In this document: positions 6,468 through 14,154 of the stretch, piece by piece
How positions within the stretch are numbered: the stretch's first letter is position 1
Layout: every line of letters begins with the position of its first letter
Assembly (NCBI GenBank): GCA_039197065.1
Contig: JBCCUL010000013.1
Location: 1-31,066, forward strand
Direction of reading: 5' to 3'
DNA: 31,066 nt
DNA from: JANQPX01 sp039197065
GTDB lineage: Bacteria; Pseudomonadota; Alphaproteobacteria; Geminicoccales; Geminicoccaceae
Translations under genes and position numbers: made by a program
Notes under the pieces: model-generated
The model's input: only the letters and a program-made list of their open reading frames with translations
Database searches by the model: none
What the model was told of the DNA's origin: nothing

Positions 6468-9400
6468 CTACTCGACCGCGGCCAGCAGGCTTGCATTGCC
6501 GCCGGCCGCGGTCGTATCGATGCAGAGATGGCGTTCGGCGTAAAAGCGCGCCGGGCAAATCACTTCTGTCTCAAGAGCGACGATGCGTCCTTCCCGATTG
6601 GCGAGAGCCAACCGAAGTTCCCTTGTCCAGTCCGAGACGCCCGCGGCGCAGACGGTGATCAGACCGTCGATCGCCTTAAAATGGGCGGCGGTCACGGTGC
6701 CGTCGATACCAGTGATGGGCGCACCGGCTTTGGTGAGAGAGGCCACGGCCTTATCGGCACCCTCGGTAACGACCAGTGCCGGACAGCCTGCTGCCAATGC
6801 TTGTGCAGCCTGCGCCAACCCAGTCTCACTCGACGGCCCAAGACAGAGAACAGTGCCCTTCGGCGGCATCGAGAGACGGTTCGATTCTCCGGTGGGTCCA
6901 GGCAGTTCGAAGGGCCCGCTATCGAGGGCTGCGGCTGCATTCACCGCAATGCGAACGATGGTTCCCTGTCCTTCGAGTGCACGGCGAAGTGTCTGAACAC
7001 GATCAATTCGCGCCGCCCATCCTGTCCCATCAAGGCCTGCGAGCGCCTCGTTGATTTGGCTTGCGGGAATGGCGTTCGCCTTCGGGGCTGCATGTTCACT
7101 CGGCGCTTCGCTGCGGCGGAAGCGGCCGACATAGTTCGGCCCGCCCGCCTTCGGCCCGGTGCCGGACAGACCCTCGCCGCCAAAGGGCTGGCTGCCGACG
7201 ATTGCGCCGATCTGGTTGCGATTGACGTAGGTGTTGCCGACATGGATTCGGTCTACGATCTGCTGCACGCGATCGTCGATGCGCGTGTGCAGTCCGAAGG
7301 TGAGACCGAAGCCCTTGGCGTTGATCGCCTCGACGACAGCGTCAATCTCGTTCGCTTTGAAGGTCGCGATGTGCAGCACTGGGCCGAAGATCTCCCGCTC
7401 GAGATCCTGGATCCCGTCGACCTCGATCAGGGCAGCCCCGACGAACGTACCCTCTGTGGGCGCATCGAGCCGTTTCAGCACGCGGCCCTTCTTCTCATGC
7501 TCGTCGACATAAGCGGCGATGTCAGCCTGAGCATCGACGTCGATGACCGGTGCGATATCGGTTGCTGTTGACCAGGGATCATCGGTGACCAGCGTGTCCA
7601 TTGCGCCGGTCAACATGTCGACCATGCGGTCCTTCGTGTCCTCTTGGACATAGAGGATGCGGAGCGCAGAACAGCGCTGGCCGGCGGATTGAAAGGACGA
7701 CGCCACGACATCGTCGACCGCCTGTTCCGGAAGCGCCGTACTGTCGACGATCATGGCGTTCAGGCCGCCGGTTTCTGCGATCAGCACGGCACCAGGTCCG
7801 GCGTTCGCAGCAAGCGCCTGGTGAATGAGCCTTGCCGTTTCCGTCGAGCCGGTAAAGCAGACGCCGGCGATTCTCGGATCGGAAGTCAAAGGGCCGCCGA
7901 CCGTCGGCCCATCGCCCGGCAGGAGCTGGAAAGCCGCTTTCGGCACACCTGCCTCGTGAAAGAGCTCGGTGGCTCTCGTCGCGATCAGCGGCGTCTGTTC
8001 CGCGGGCTTGGCGATCACTGCATTGCCGGCGGCAAGAGCCGCTGTGATCTGACCGGTAAAGATGGCGAGCGGGAAATTCCAAGGGCTGATGCAGACGAAG
8101 ACGCCGCGGGCTTCACCGGGTTCCTCGGCGTCCAGGCGTTCAGCCTCGGCTGCATAGTAACGGAGAAAATCGACAGCTTCGCGCACCTCGGCAACACCGT
8201 CGAGCAGGATCTTGCCGGCTTCCCGCGAGGCGATTGCACAGAATTCGGCGATGTTGTCTTCATAGAGATCGGCGATGCTGCGAAGTGCAGCCGCTCGGTC
8301 CTTGGCCGGTGTTTTCGACCAGGCTTCAAAACCATTCATCGCTGCGTCGAGCGCGCGGGCGACTTCGGCCGTCGTCGCTTCGTGCACCTGTCCAACGATT
8401 ACGTTCCGGTCGGCAGGCGAGGTCACATCCTTGGCGTCGCCTTCGGGCTCGGAACCGTCGGCGATGAGCGGACGTCCCGTCCACACCGCATGCGCAAACC
8501 GTTCGCGTGCTTCGAGTAGTGGTCCAACGCTCGCGGGTTCTTCGATGCGATAGCCTTTCGAATTCGGCCGGCTCGATCCGAAAAGCTCGCTTGGAAGACG
8601 GATGTCGGTATTGCGCATGGATGAGTTCGAAAGCGCCTTTGCGACCGGATCTTCGGAAATGGTCTCCGGAGCGATTTCTTCGTCGACGATCTGATTGACG
8701 AAGCTGGAATTGGCGCCGTTCTCGAGCAGGCGACGAACGAGATAGGCGAGTAGGTCCTCATGCGGACCGCAGGGGGCATAAATCCTGCAGCGCGTGCCGC
8801 TCTCGCTCTTGACGATCTCGTGCAGCGATTCGCCCATGCCATGCAGGCGCTGAAATTCGAAACTCTCCCGGTCATTGCCGGCGAGCGCGAGCACGGTGGC
8901 GCAGGTATGGGCGTTGTGGGTGGCGAACTGCGGATAGATGCGATCGCGCATGTTCATCAGCAATCGCGCGCAGGCCATATAGCTGACATCGGTATTGGCC
9001 TTTCTCGTGAATACCGGGAAGCCTTTCACACCGAGTTCCTGGGCGAGCTTGATTTCGGTATCCCAATAGGCGCCCTTGACCAGGCGGACCATGACCTTCC
9101 GGTCGAGCCGTTTGGCCAGCGCATAGAGATGCTTGAGCACATCAGATGCGCGTTTGCCATAAGCCTGAACGACGATGCCGAAGCCGTCCCATCCTTTCAG
9201 GCTTTCGTCCGACTGAACGGCCTCGATCACGTCGAGGGATAGATCGAGGCGATCCTGCTCCTCGGCATCGATATTGAAGCCGACATCGGCCTTCGCAGCC
9301 ATGCGCGCAAGCTCGAGGCATCGCGGCATCACCTCGTCTTCGACCGCTTGTCGGTGGGTGCTCTGGTAGCGCGGTGAGAGGGCTGAGAGTTTGACGGAGA

Positions 9401-10130
9401 TGCCTGGGTTGTCACGGACGCTGCCCTTCGCGGCTTTGGCGATCACGTCAATGGCATGCGCATAGTTCTCGAAATAGGCGAAAGCGTCCGCGCGCGTCCG
9501 CGCGGCTTCGCCCAGCATGTCATATGAGTAGGTATATCCCTTGGCCTCTTCCGTTCGGGCTGTCTTCATGCCGGCTTCGATTGTTTCGCCGAGCACGAAT
9601 TGCTGGCCCATGATTTTCATCGCCTGACCGACGGCCGTCCGAACCACCGGCTCACCCAACCGCTTGATCAACCGGCGCGCCCAGGACGCAGGTTTCTTGG
9701 GATCGTCGTCCAACACCTTGCCAGTCAGCAGCAACGCCCAGGTCGAAGCGTTGACCAGCGGCGAGAAGGATTGCCCCAAATGCGCGCTCCAGTCCGAAGG
9801 GGCGATCTTGTCCTCGATCAGATCGTCGATGGTCTCGGCATCGGGTACGCGCAGGAGCGCTTCGGCAAGGCACATGAGCCCGACGCCTTCTTCACTGGAA
9901 AGACCGTACTGGTCGAGAAAGGCTTCCATCATGGTCGGGTCGCTTTCGTCCCGCACTTTCTGGATGAGACCGGCAGCGGCGCCCGAGATCTCCGAACGTC
10001 GGATTTCCTCGAGATCGAGCGTCGCGATGAGATCTCGAACGACGATCTCCTCCTCGACATCGTAGCGCGCGCGAATGGCTGCGCGGGTGTCGCTTGGGAT
10101 GGACGTCCTGCTGCTGCTCGACATGACCAT
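6468..10130 (-). CDS. putA: Bifunctional proline dehydrogenase / L-glutamate gamma-semialdehyde dehydrogenase
   Basis: The 1220-residue enzyme oxidises proline to glutamate in two steps with substrate channelling. Domains in order: an N-terminal arm and helical region (to about 140), the FAD-binding proline dehydrogenase barrel (about 170-480, with RLVKGAYWD at 349-357), the NAD-dependent aldehyde dehydrogenase domain (about 530-1005, E786 in AETGG and catalytic C820 in SAGQRCS), and a C-terminal ALDH-like domain with a conserved tail. No ribbon-helix-helix DNA-binding domain is present at the N terminus, unlike E. coli PutA, so it should not repress its own gene. AAGG lies six bases before the ATG. 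No Lrp-type putR is adjacent; regulation must come from elsewhere or from the 282-base space shared with the CoA-transferase gene. It acts at the membrane, passing electrons to quinone. Confidence 0.97.
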   Translation of the reverse strand: MVMSSSSRTSIPSDTRAAIRARYDVEEEIVVRDLIATLDLEEIRRSEISGAAAGLIQKVRDESDPTMMEAFLDQYGLSSEEGVGLMCLAEALLRVPDAETIDDLIEDKIAPSDWSAHLGQSFSPLVNASTWALLLTGKVLDDDPKKPASWARRLIKRLGEPVVRTAVGQAMKIMGQQFVLGETIEAGMKTARTEEAKGYTYSYDMLGEAARTRADAFAYFENYAHAIDVIAKAAKGSVRDNPGISVKLSALSPRYQSTHRQAVEDEVMPRCLELARMAAKADVGFNIDAEEQDRLDLSLDVIEAVQSDESLKGWDGFGIVVQAYGKRASDVLKHLYALAKRLDRKVMVRLVKGAYWDTEIKLAQELGVKGFPVFTRKANTDVSYMACARLLMNMRDRIYPQFATHNAHTCATVLALAGNDRESFEFQRLHGMGESLHEIVKSESGTRCRIYAPCGPHEDLLAYLVRRLLENGANSSFVNQIVDEEIAPETISEDPVAKALSNSSMRNTDIRLPSELFGSSRPNSKGYRIEEPASVGPLLEARERFAHAVWTGRPLIADGSEPEGDAKDVTSPADRNVIVGQVHEATTAEVARALDAAMNGFEAWSKTPAKDRAAALRSIADLYEDNIAEFCAIASREAGKILLDGVAEVREAVDFLRYYAAEAERLDAEEPGEARGVFVCISPWNFPLAIFTGQITAALAAGNAVIAKPAEQTPLIATRATELFHEAGVPKAAFQLLPGDGPTVGGPLTSDPRIAGVCFTGSTETARLIHQALAANAGPGAVLIAETGGLNAMIVDSTALPEQAVDDVVASSFQSAGQRCSALRILYVQEDTKDRMVDMLTGAMDTLVTDDPWSTATDIAPVIDVDAQADIAAYVDEHEKKGRVLKRLDAPTEGTFVGAALIEVDGIQDLEREIFGPVLHIATFKANEIDAVVEAINAKGFGLTFGLHTRIDDRVQQIVDRIHVGNTYVNRNQIGAIVGSQPFGGEGLSGTGPKAGGPNYVGRFRRSEAPSEHAAPKANAIPASQINEALAGLDGTGWAARIDRVQTLRRALEGQGTIVRIAVNAAAALDSGPFELPGPTGESNRLSMPPKGTVLCLGPSSETGLAQAAQALAAGCPALVVTEGADKAVASLTKAGAPITGIDGTVTAAHFKAIDGLITVCAAGVSDWTRELRLALANREGRIVALETEVICPARFYAERHLCIDTTAAGGNASLLAAVE

Positions 10131-10412
10131 GATCTACCTTGCCCCTCTTTCGACGTCGGGCCGATCATAGTTGGACCTTTTCGATTTCACGAGTTGAATG
10201 AAAGATGTTTTGTCTGCTCGCCGCAGCCCAACAACTTTCGGCCGAGTTTCAATGGCTGTGTGATGTCGAGAAGCCATGCATGTCCTCATCCCAACAATTA
10301 TGTTGGCTAAATTCTGGCGAGGTTCAAAAATGGAGAGACGGTGACGGCGCATCAGCTGCATGCGGCCGCTCGTCGCCCCTTGAAGCCGTTTCGGCACTGA
10401 CGGGAGGAGTTC
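10131..10412. promoter_or_regulatory. Divergent promoter region of putA and the CoA-transferase gene, with a palindrome
   Basis: This 282-base gap between two divergent genes must hold both promoters. The clearest structure is CCAACA-ATTA-TGTTGG at 10291-10306, a 6-bp dyad with a four-base AT centre, typical in size for a GntR- or TetR-type operator. Which gene it controls is unknown. I see no further gene in the gap. Confidence 0.45.
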
Positions 10413-11606
10413 ATGCCCCATCTGCCTGCCTCCGATGCGCTGTCCCATTTTCGGGTCTTGGATCTGACACGCGTCCGCTCCGGCCCGACGGCTGTCCGCC
10501 AGCTCGGCGATTGGGGCGCTGATGTCATCAAGATCGAGCAGCCGGCGGCATTGGAGGCTGACGGGGCGCTGGGCGCCGGACGCAACACGTCCGATTTCCA
10601 GAACCTGCAGCGCAACCGGCGCAGCCTGACCCTGAACTTGAAGGACCCGGCGGGGCTTGATGTGTTCATGCGCCTGGTTGAGACCGCCGATGTGGTGGTC
10701 GAGAACTTTCGCCCTGACGTCAAGGAACGGCTCGGCATCGACTATGAAAGCCTGAAAAAGATCAATCCAAGGATCATCCTGGCCAGCATCTCAGGCTTCG
10801 GTCAGGACGGTCCTTATGCCAAGCGTCCGGGCTTTGATCAGATCGCTCAGGGCATGGGCGGGCTGATGTCGATCACCGGCGAGCCGGGCAGGGGGCCGAT
10901 GCGCGTCGGCATTCCGATCGCCGATCTGACGGCAGGCCTGTTCGCCGCACTTGGCATTCTCACCGCGTTGCTGGAACGGGAAAAGTCCGGCGAGGGTCAG
11001 TGGCTGCACACGTCCCTGCTGCAGGCGCAGGCTTTCATGCTCGACTTCCAGGCCGCGCGCTGGCTGATGGAGGGGGAGCTTGCCGGCCAGGTCGGCAATG
11101 AGCACCCGACCAGCGTGCCCACCAACCGCTATGAGACCGCCGATGGCGCGATCAACATCGCTGTCGCCGGCGAGGTGACTTGGCACCGCTTTTGCAAAGC
11201 GCTTGGCAGGGAGGACTGGGCGAGTGATCCGGCCTATGCCACCAATGCCGAGAGAAGAGAGCGGCGCGATGCGCTGAACCGTGATATCGAAACGATCATG
11301 AAAACGAAGACCAGCGCCGAATGGGTGGACCTGCTGTTGGAGCAAGGCGTTCCTTCCGGGCCGATCTATCGGATCGACGAGATGCTCGAAGATCCGCAGG
11401 TGCAGCATCTGGGCATTGCCGAGACCATGGAAACGGAGCCTTTTGGCCAAACCAAGGCGATGGCTCAGCCCGTACGTCTGGAACGCACACCGTCTCGCCT
11501 GGCGACGGCGCCGCCTGGCCGCGGCGAGCATTCGGACGAACTGCTTCGCGAGCTCGGTCTCGTCGAGGCTGAGATCGCCGATCTGCGCCAACGCTCGATC
11601 GTTTGA
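10413..11606 (+). CDS. Class III CoA-transferase (CaiB/BaiF family)
   Basis: The 397-residue protein belongs to the formyl-CoA/CaiB family, which moves CoA between carboxylic acids through an aspartyl-CoA thioester. The N-terminal nucleotide-like fold (VLDLTRVRSGPTAVRQLGDWGADVIKIE), the VVENFRPDVKERLGIDY motif and SISGFGQDGPY are all present. The catalytic aspartate is D171 in the PIADLTAG element. The ATG follows a strong GGGAGGAG site. The crotonase gene begins 20 bases downstream with its own ribosome site, so the two are an operon that would activate an acid as a CoA ester and then act on the acyl-CoA. The substrate is not known; a carnitine-like pathway is possible because CaiB pairs with a crotonase there, but this is a guess. 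Confidence 0.92.
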   Translation: MPHLPASDALSHFRVLDLTRVRSGPTAVRQLGDWGADVIKIEQPAALEADGALGAGRNTSDFQNLQRNRRSLTLNLKDPAGLDVFMRLVETADVVVENFRPDVKERLGIDYESLKKINPRIILASISGFGQDGPYAKRPGFDQIAQGMGGLMSITGEPGRGPMRVGIPIADLTAGLFAALGILTALLEREKSGEGQWLHTSLLQAQAFMLDFQAARWLMEGELAGQVGNEHPTSVPTNRYETADGAINIAVAGEVTWHRFCKALGREDWASDPAYATNAERRERRDALNRDIETIMKTKTSAEWVDLLLEQGVPSGPIYRIDEMLEDPQVQHLGIAETMETEPFGQTKAMAQPVRLERTPSRLATAPPGRGEHSDELLRELGLVEAEIADLRQRSIV

Positions 11607-11625
11607 CCGACCGGAAAGGAACGTG

Positions 11626-12429
11626 ATGAAGCTCGACCTTCCAAGCGACAAGATGATCGCCCGAAAAGACGGCGCGGTCGGCCATGCGATCTTCAACAAT
11701 CCAGAGCGTCACAACGCCGTCTCGCTCGAGATGTGGGACGCGCTCGACATCATTCTCGAGCAGTTCGGAGATGATCCCGACATACGTCTGGTCGTGCTCT
11801 CAGGTGCCGGTGGCAAGGCGTTCGTTTCAGGCGCCGACATTTCTAAGTTCGAACAGGAGCGTAGCTCGAAGGAGGCGGTCGATCACTACAATGCGCGCGT
11901 CAAACAAGTCTATGAGCGCATCGAGCATTTTCCGATGCCGACGATCGCCATGATCAACGGCCACTGCATCGGCGGGGGGCTGAACCTGGCGGTTTGCTGT
12001 GATCTTCGTATCTGTACAGATAAATCGAAATTCGGGATGCCCGCGGCCAAGCTGGCCCTTGGCTATCCCTATCACGCGATCCGCCGTCTCATGGTGGCGA
12101 TCGGTCCTGCGGCCGCGAAGCAATTGATGTTCACGGCGAAGAGTATCGATGCGGAGACGGCGCTTCGCCTGGGCTTCGTGCAGGATGTGGTTGCCGCAGA
12201 GGACATTGAAGCTCGGGTGGCGGAGCTTGCTACCACCATCGCTGCCAACGCGCCGCTTACCTTGAAGGCGATGAAATTTCTCGGCACGCAGGTGCAGGAG
12301 CCGGATGCGTCGAAGCGCGATTTGGAGCGCTGTGACGAAATGGTCGCCGCGTGTTTCGCCTCCGAAGACTACATCGAGGGCCGGCGCGCTTTCATGGAAA
12401 AACGGAAGCCCGACTTCAAGGGACGATAA
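11626..12429 (+). CDS. Enoyl-CoA hydratase/isomerase (crotonase) fold protein with altered active site
   Basis: The 267-residue protein has the crotonase fold: FNNPERHNAV, the oxyanion-hole element AFVSGADISKF (about 65-75), NGHCIGGGLNLA (111-122) and a C-terminal helical tail. The two glutamates that act as acid and base in enoyl-CoA hydratase are absent: the usual GGGCE position is N120 and the usual FGxPE position is A140. The oxyanion-hole glycines remain, so acyl-CoA binding and enolate stabilisation are likely while classical hydration is doubtful. The ATG at 11626 has GGAAAGGA just upstream; the frame is open further back inside the CoA-transferase gene without a start of similar quality. 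It is the second gene of the operon with the CoA-transferase. Confidence 0.88.
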   Translation: MKLDLPSDKMIARKDGAVGHAIFNNPERHNAVSLEMWDALDIILEQFGDDPDIRLVVLSGAGGKAFVSGADISKFEQERSSKEAVDHYNARVKQVYERIEHFPMPTIAMINGHCIGGGLNLAVCCDLRICTDKSKFGMPAAKLALGYPYHAIRRLMVAIGPAAAKQLMFTAKSIDAETALRLGFVQDVVAAEDIEARVAELATTIAANAPLTLKAMKFLGTQVQEPDASKRDLERCDEMVAACFASEDYIEGRRAFMEKRKPDFKGR

Positions 12430-12465
12430 CGGCCGGAACGATCGAACCGTCGATCCGACTGCGTG

Positions 12466-12903
12466 CTAGAGCTGCTTTTGCAGGAACCAGCGGCGATGGC
12501 TGGATGGTGGCTGATCAGCCTGATTGGCCAGCTGTCCAAAACATTCATAGTTGAGTTTTGCGTAGAAGCGCATCGCTTCTGGATTGGACGTGTCCAGCCA
12601 GGCACCATGACAACCAAGGCTGCGGGCGCGCTCCTCAGCTTGGGTCACGAAACGTCGGCCCAGACCGCGATGACGAAAGGCCTCGGCGACCCAGAGTGTC
12701 TTGATCAGGAGCCATCCGTAAGAGGCATGCGCCGTCAGACCGCCGATGAGGCAACCCTCCGAGTCCTTCGCCGCCAGCACGAAACTGACGTTTCGGTTCT
12801 GCGGCAGGGTCGTCCTCAGAGTGTTCAGCAGCTCATCTTCGATATCGACGCCAATATCCGGATCGCCGTCCTCAATCGCGATGTCGTCATTCAACCGGCT
12901 CAT
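12466..12903 (-). CDS. GNAT-family N-acetyltransferase
   Basis: The 145-residue protein shows the GNAT core: the FVLAAKDSEGCLIGGL strands, LIKTLWVAEAFRHRGLGRRFV with the acetyl-CoA loop R77-x-x-G80-x-G82, and the closing DTSNPEAMRFYAKLNYECFGQL strand-helix. It transfers an acetyl group from acetyl-CoA to an amine, but the acceptor cannot be predicted. It converges on the crotonase gene with a 36-base gap and is divergent from lacI, so its promoter lies in the 177 bases that also carry the LacI palindromes. Confidence 0.87.
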   Translation of the reverse strand: MSRLNDDIAIEDGDPDIGVDIEDELLNTLRTTLPQNRNVSFVLAAKDSEGCLIGGLTAHASYGWLLIKTLWVAEAFRHRGLGRRFVTQAEERARSLGCHGAWLDTSNPEAMRFYAKLNYECFGQLANQADQPPSSHRRWFLQKQL

Positions 12904-13022
12904 AGGTTGATGAAGGGGAAGAGCAGGCCGGTCGTCAATGGCTTGCGTCTCAAGAAAATAGGCCTCGGCAGGTCCATGCTCTCATATTCTTGTTGACGTC
13001 ACGAAAGAACCAAGCTTGTCTA

Positions 13023-13038
13023 TCCGAAACGTTTCGGA
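13023..13038. promoter_or_regulatory. LacI-type operator 1 (16-bp perfect palindrome)
   Basis: TCCGAAACGTTTCGGA is perfectly self-complementary, has the central CG step expected for LacI-family operators, and lies 43 bases before the lacI start. A TTGACG at 12993-12998 could be the -35 element of the promoter just upstream, which would put this site at or downstream of the -10 region, where binding would block transcription. Confidence 0.75.
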
Positions 13039-13056
13039 AAAAAGCAACCAACATGT

Positions 13057-13069
13057 CCGAAATGTTCGG
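13057..13069. promoter_or_regulatory. LacI-type operator 2 (imperfect copy)
   Basis: CCGAA-ATG-TTCGG repeats the arms of operator 1 with one base less in the centre. It overlaps the GGGGGG ribosome site of lacI, so occupancy by the repressor would give tight autoregulation of lacI and, by read-through, of the ABC importer genes. Confidence 0.6.
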
Positions 13070-13080
13070 GGGGCGATTGT

Positions 13081-14136
13081 ATGACAATCACCAAGTCACG
13101 GCCGCGGTTGAAGGATCTGTCGATAGCGCTTGGCCTCTCGGTCACGACGGTGTCGCGGGCGCTTGGCGGCCATGACGATGTCAGCAGAGCTACCCAGGCG
13201 AGGGTGCAGGCGAAAGCACGCGAACTCGGCTATGTCCCGAGCCGCGCCGGGCGGATGCTTGTTTCCGGTGCTACCCGATCGGTCTGCCTTGTCGTTCCCG
13301 CCTATGACCCGACCTTCATCGATCCCTTCCTCGGCGCTTTCGTGACCGGCCTTGGCGAGGGACTGGCCCAGAATGACGTCGATCTGTTCATCGCCACCGT
13401 CTCTCGCGGGCAGTGCGAGCTGGACGTCATACGAGGCATCATCAACACCGGCCGTGCCGATGCCGTGGTCATCACCCGAACCGAGCGGGACGATCCAAGG
13501 GTTCGGTTTCTCATCGACCAGAACATTCCGTTCGTCAGCCATGGCCGGGTCGAGGACGAGCAGCGTCCTTACGCCTGGTATGACAGCGACGGCGAACGCG
13601 CCTTTGAGTTGGCAACCGAACTGCTGATCGACCTCGGCCATCGCCGGTTCGCTTATCTCGGCGTCAAGGACCCTCTCAGCTTTGTCGACTATCGTCGATC
13701 CGGCGTCGAAAAAGCCTTGTCGAGAGCTGGCCTCGCCTTTCCGGCATCCCATCAAATCACAACGTCCCGCCGCGATCGTGACGGCGTCCTTGTCGCCTGT
13801 CACAGCGTTCTCGATCTCGATCCGCGTCCGACCGCCGTTCTCGCGGTGATCGACGAACTGGCCCTTTGCCTGCTGACCGTTGCCGCTGAACGCGATGTGT
13901 TGATACCAGAAGAGTTGTCGGTGATTGGATTCGATAACTTGCCGGTTTCCGCCTACGCAAAACCAGCCCTTTCGACATTTGACCACCAGCCCGGTGACAG
14001 CGCCGCCCGCGTGGCATTGATGCTGGCCAATCAAATCGACCGTCCGGATGCGTCAAAAGAGACGGTCCTTGCTCCCGCAGTTTTCACACCACGCGGAAGT
14101 CATGGGCGAGCCGCCGACAACCAACGCCAAATCTAA
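13081..14136 (+). CDS. LacI-family transcriptional regulator of the downstream ABC importer
   Basis: The 351-residue protein has the LacI helix-turn-helix at residues 8-30 (RLKDLSIALGLSVTTVSRAL), the hinge-helix region (ARELGYVPSRAGRML) and a periplasmic-binding-protein-like ligand domain (SVCLVVPAYDPTFIDPF ... LGHRRFAYLG ... DELALCLLTVAAERDVLIPEELSVIGFDNL). Repressors of this type are usually released by a sugar or sugar derivative. It is followed after 18 bases by the binding-protein gene on the same strand, and its own promoter region carries two palindromes, so it most likely controls one transcript lacI plus importer. The inducer is presumably the imported substrate. Confidence 0.95.
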   Translation: MTITKSRPRLKDLSIALGLSVTTVSRALGGHDDVSRATQARVQAKARELGYVPSRAGRMLVSGATRSVCLVVPAYDPTFIDPFLGAFVTGLGEGLAQNDVDLFIATVSRGQCELDVIRGIINTGRADAVVITRTERDDPRVRFLIDQNIPFVSHGRVEDEQRPYAWYDSDGERAFELATELLIDLGHRRFAYLGVKDPLSFVDYRRSGVEKALSRAGLAFPASHQITTSRRDRDGVLVACHSVLDLDPRPTAVLAVIDELALCLLTVAAERDVLIPEELSVIGFDNLPVSAYAKPALSTFDHQPGDSAARVALMLANQIDRPDASKETVLAPAVFTPRGSHGRAADNQRQI

Positions 14137-14154
14137 CCTGAATGGGAGACTGAC

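Noticed and set aside
10413..12429. Carnitine pathway caiB-caiD pair
   Set aside because: The gene types match, but the crotonase lacks the expected catalytic glutamates and no carnitine transporter or dehydrogenase is adjacent.
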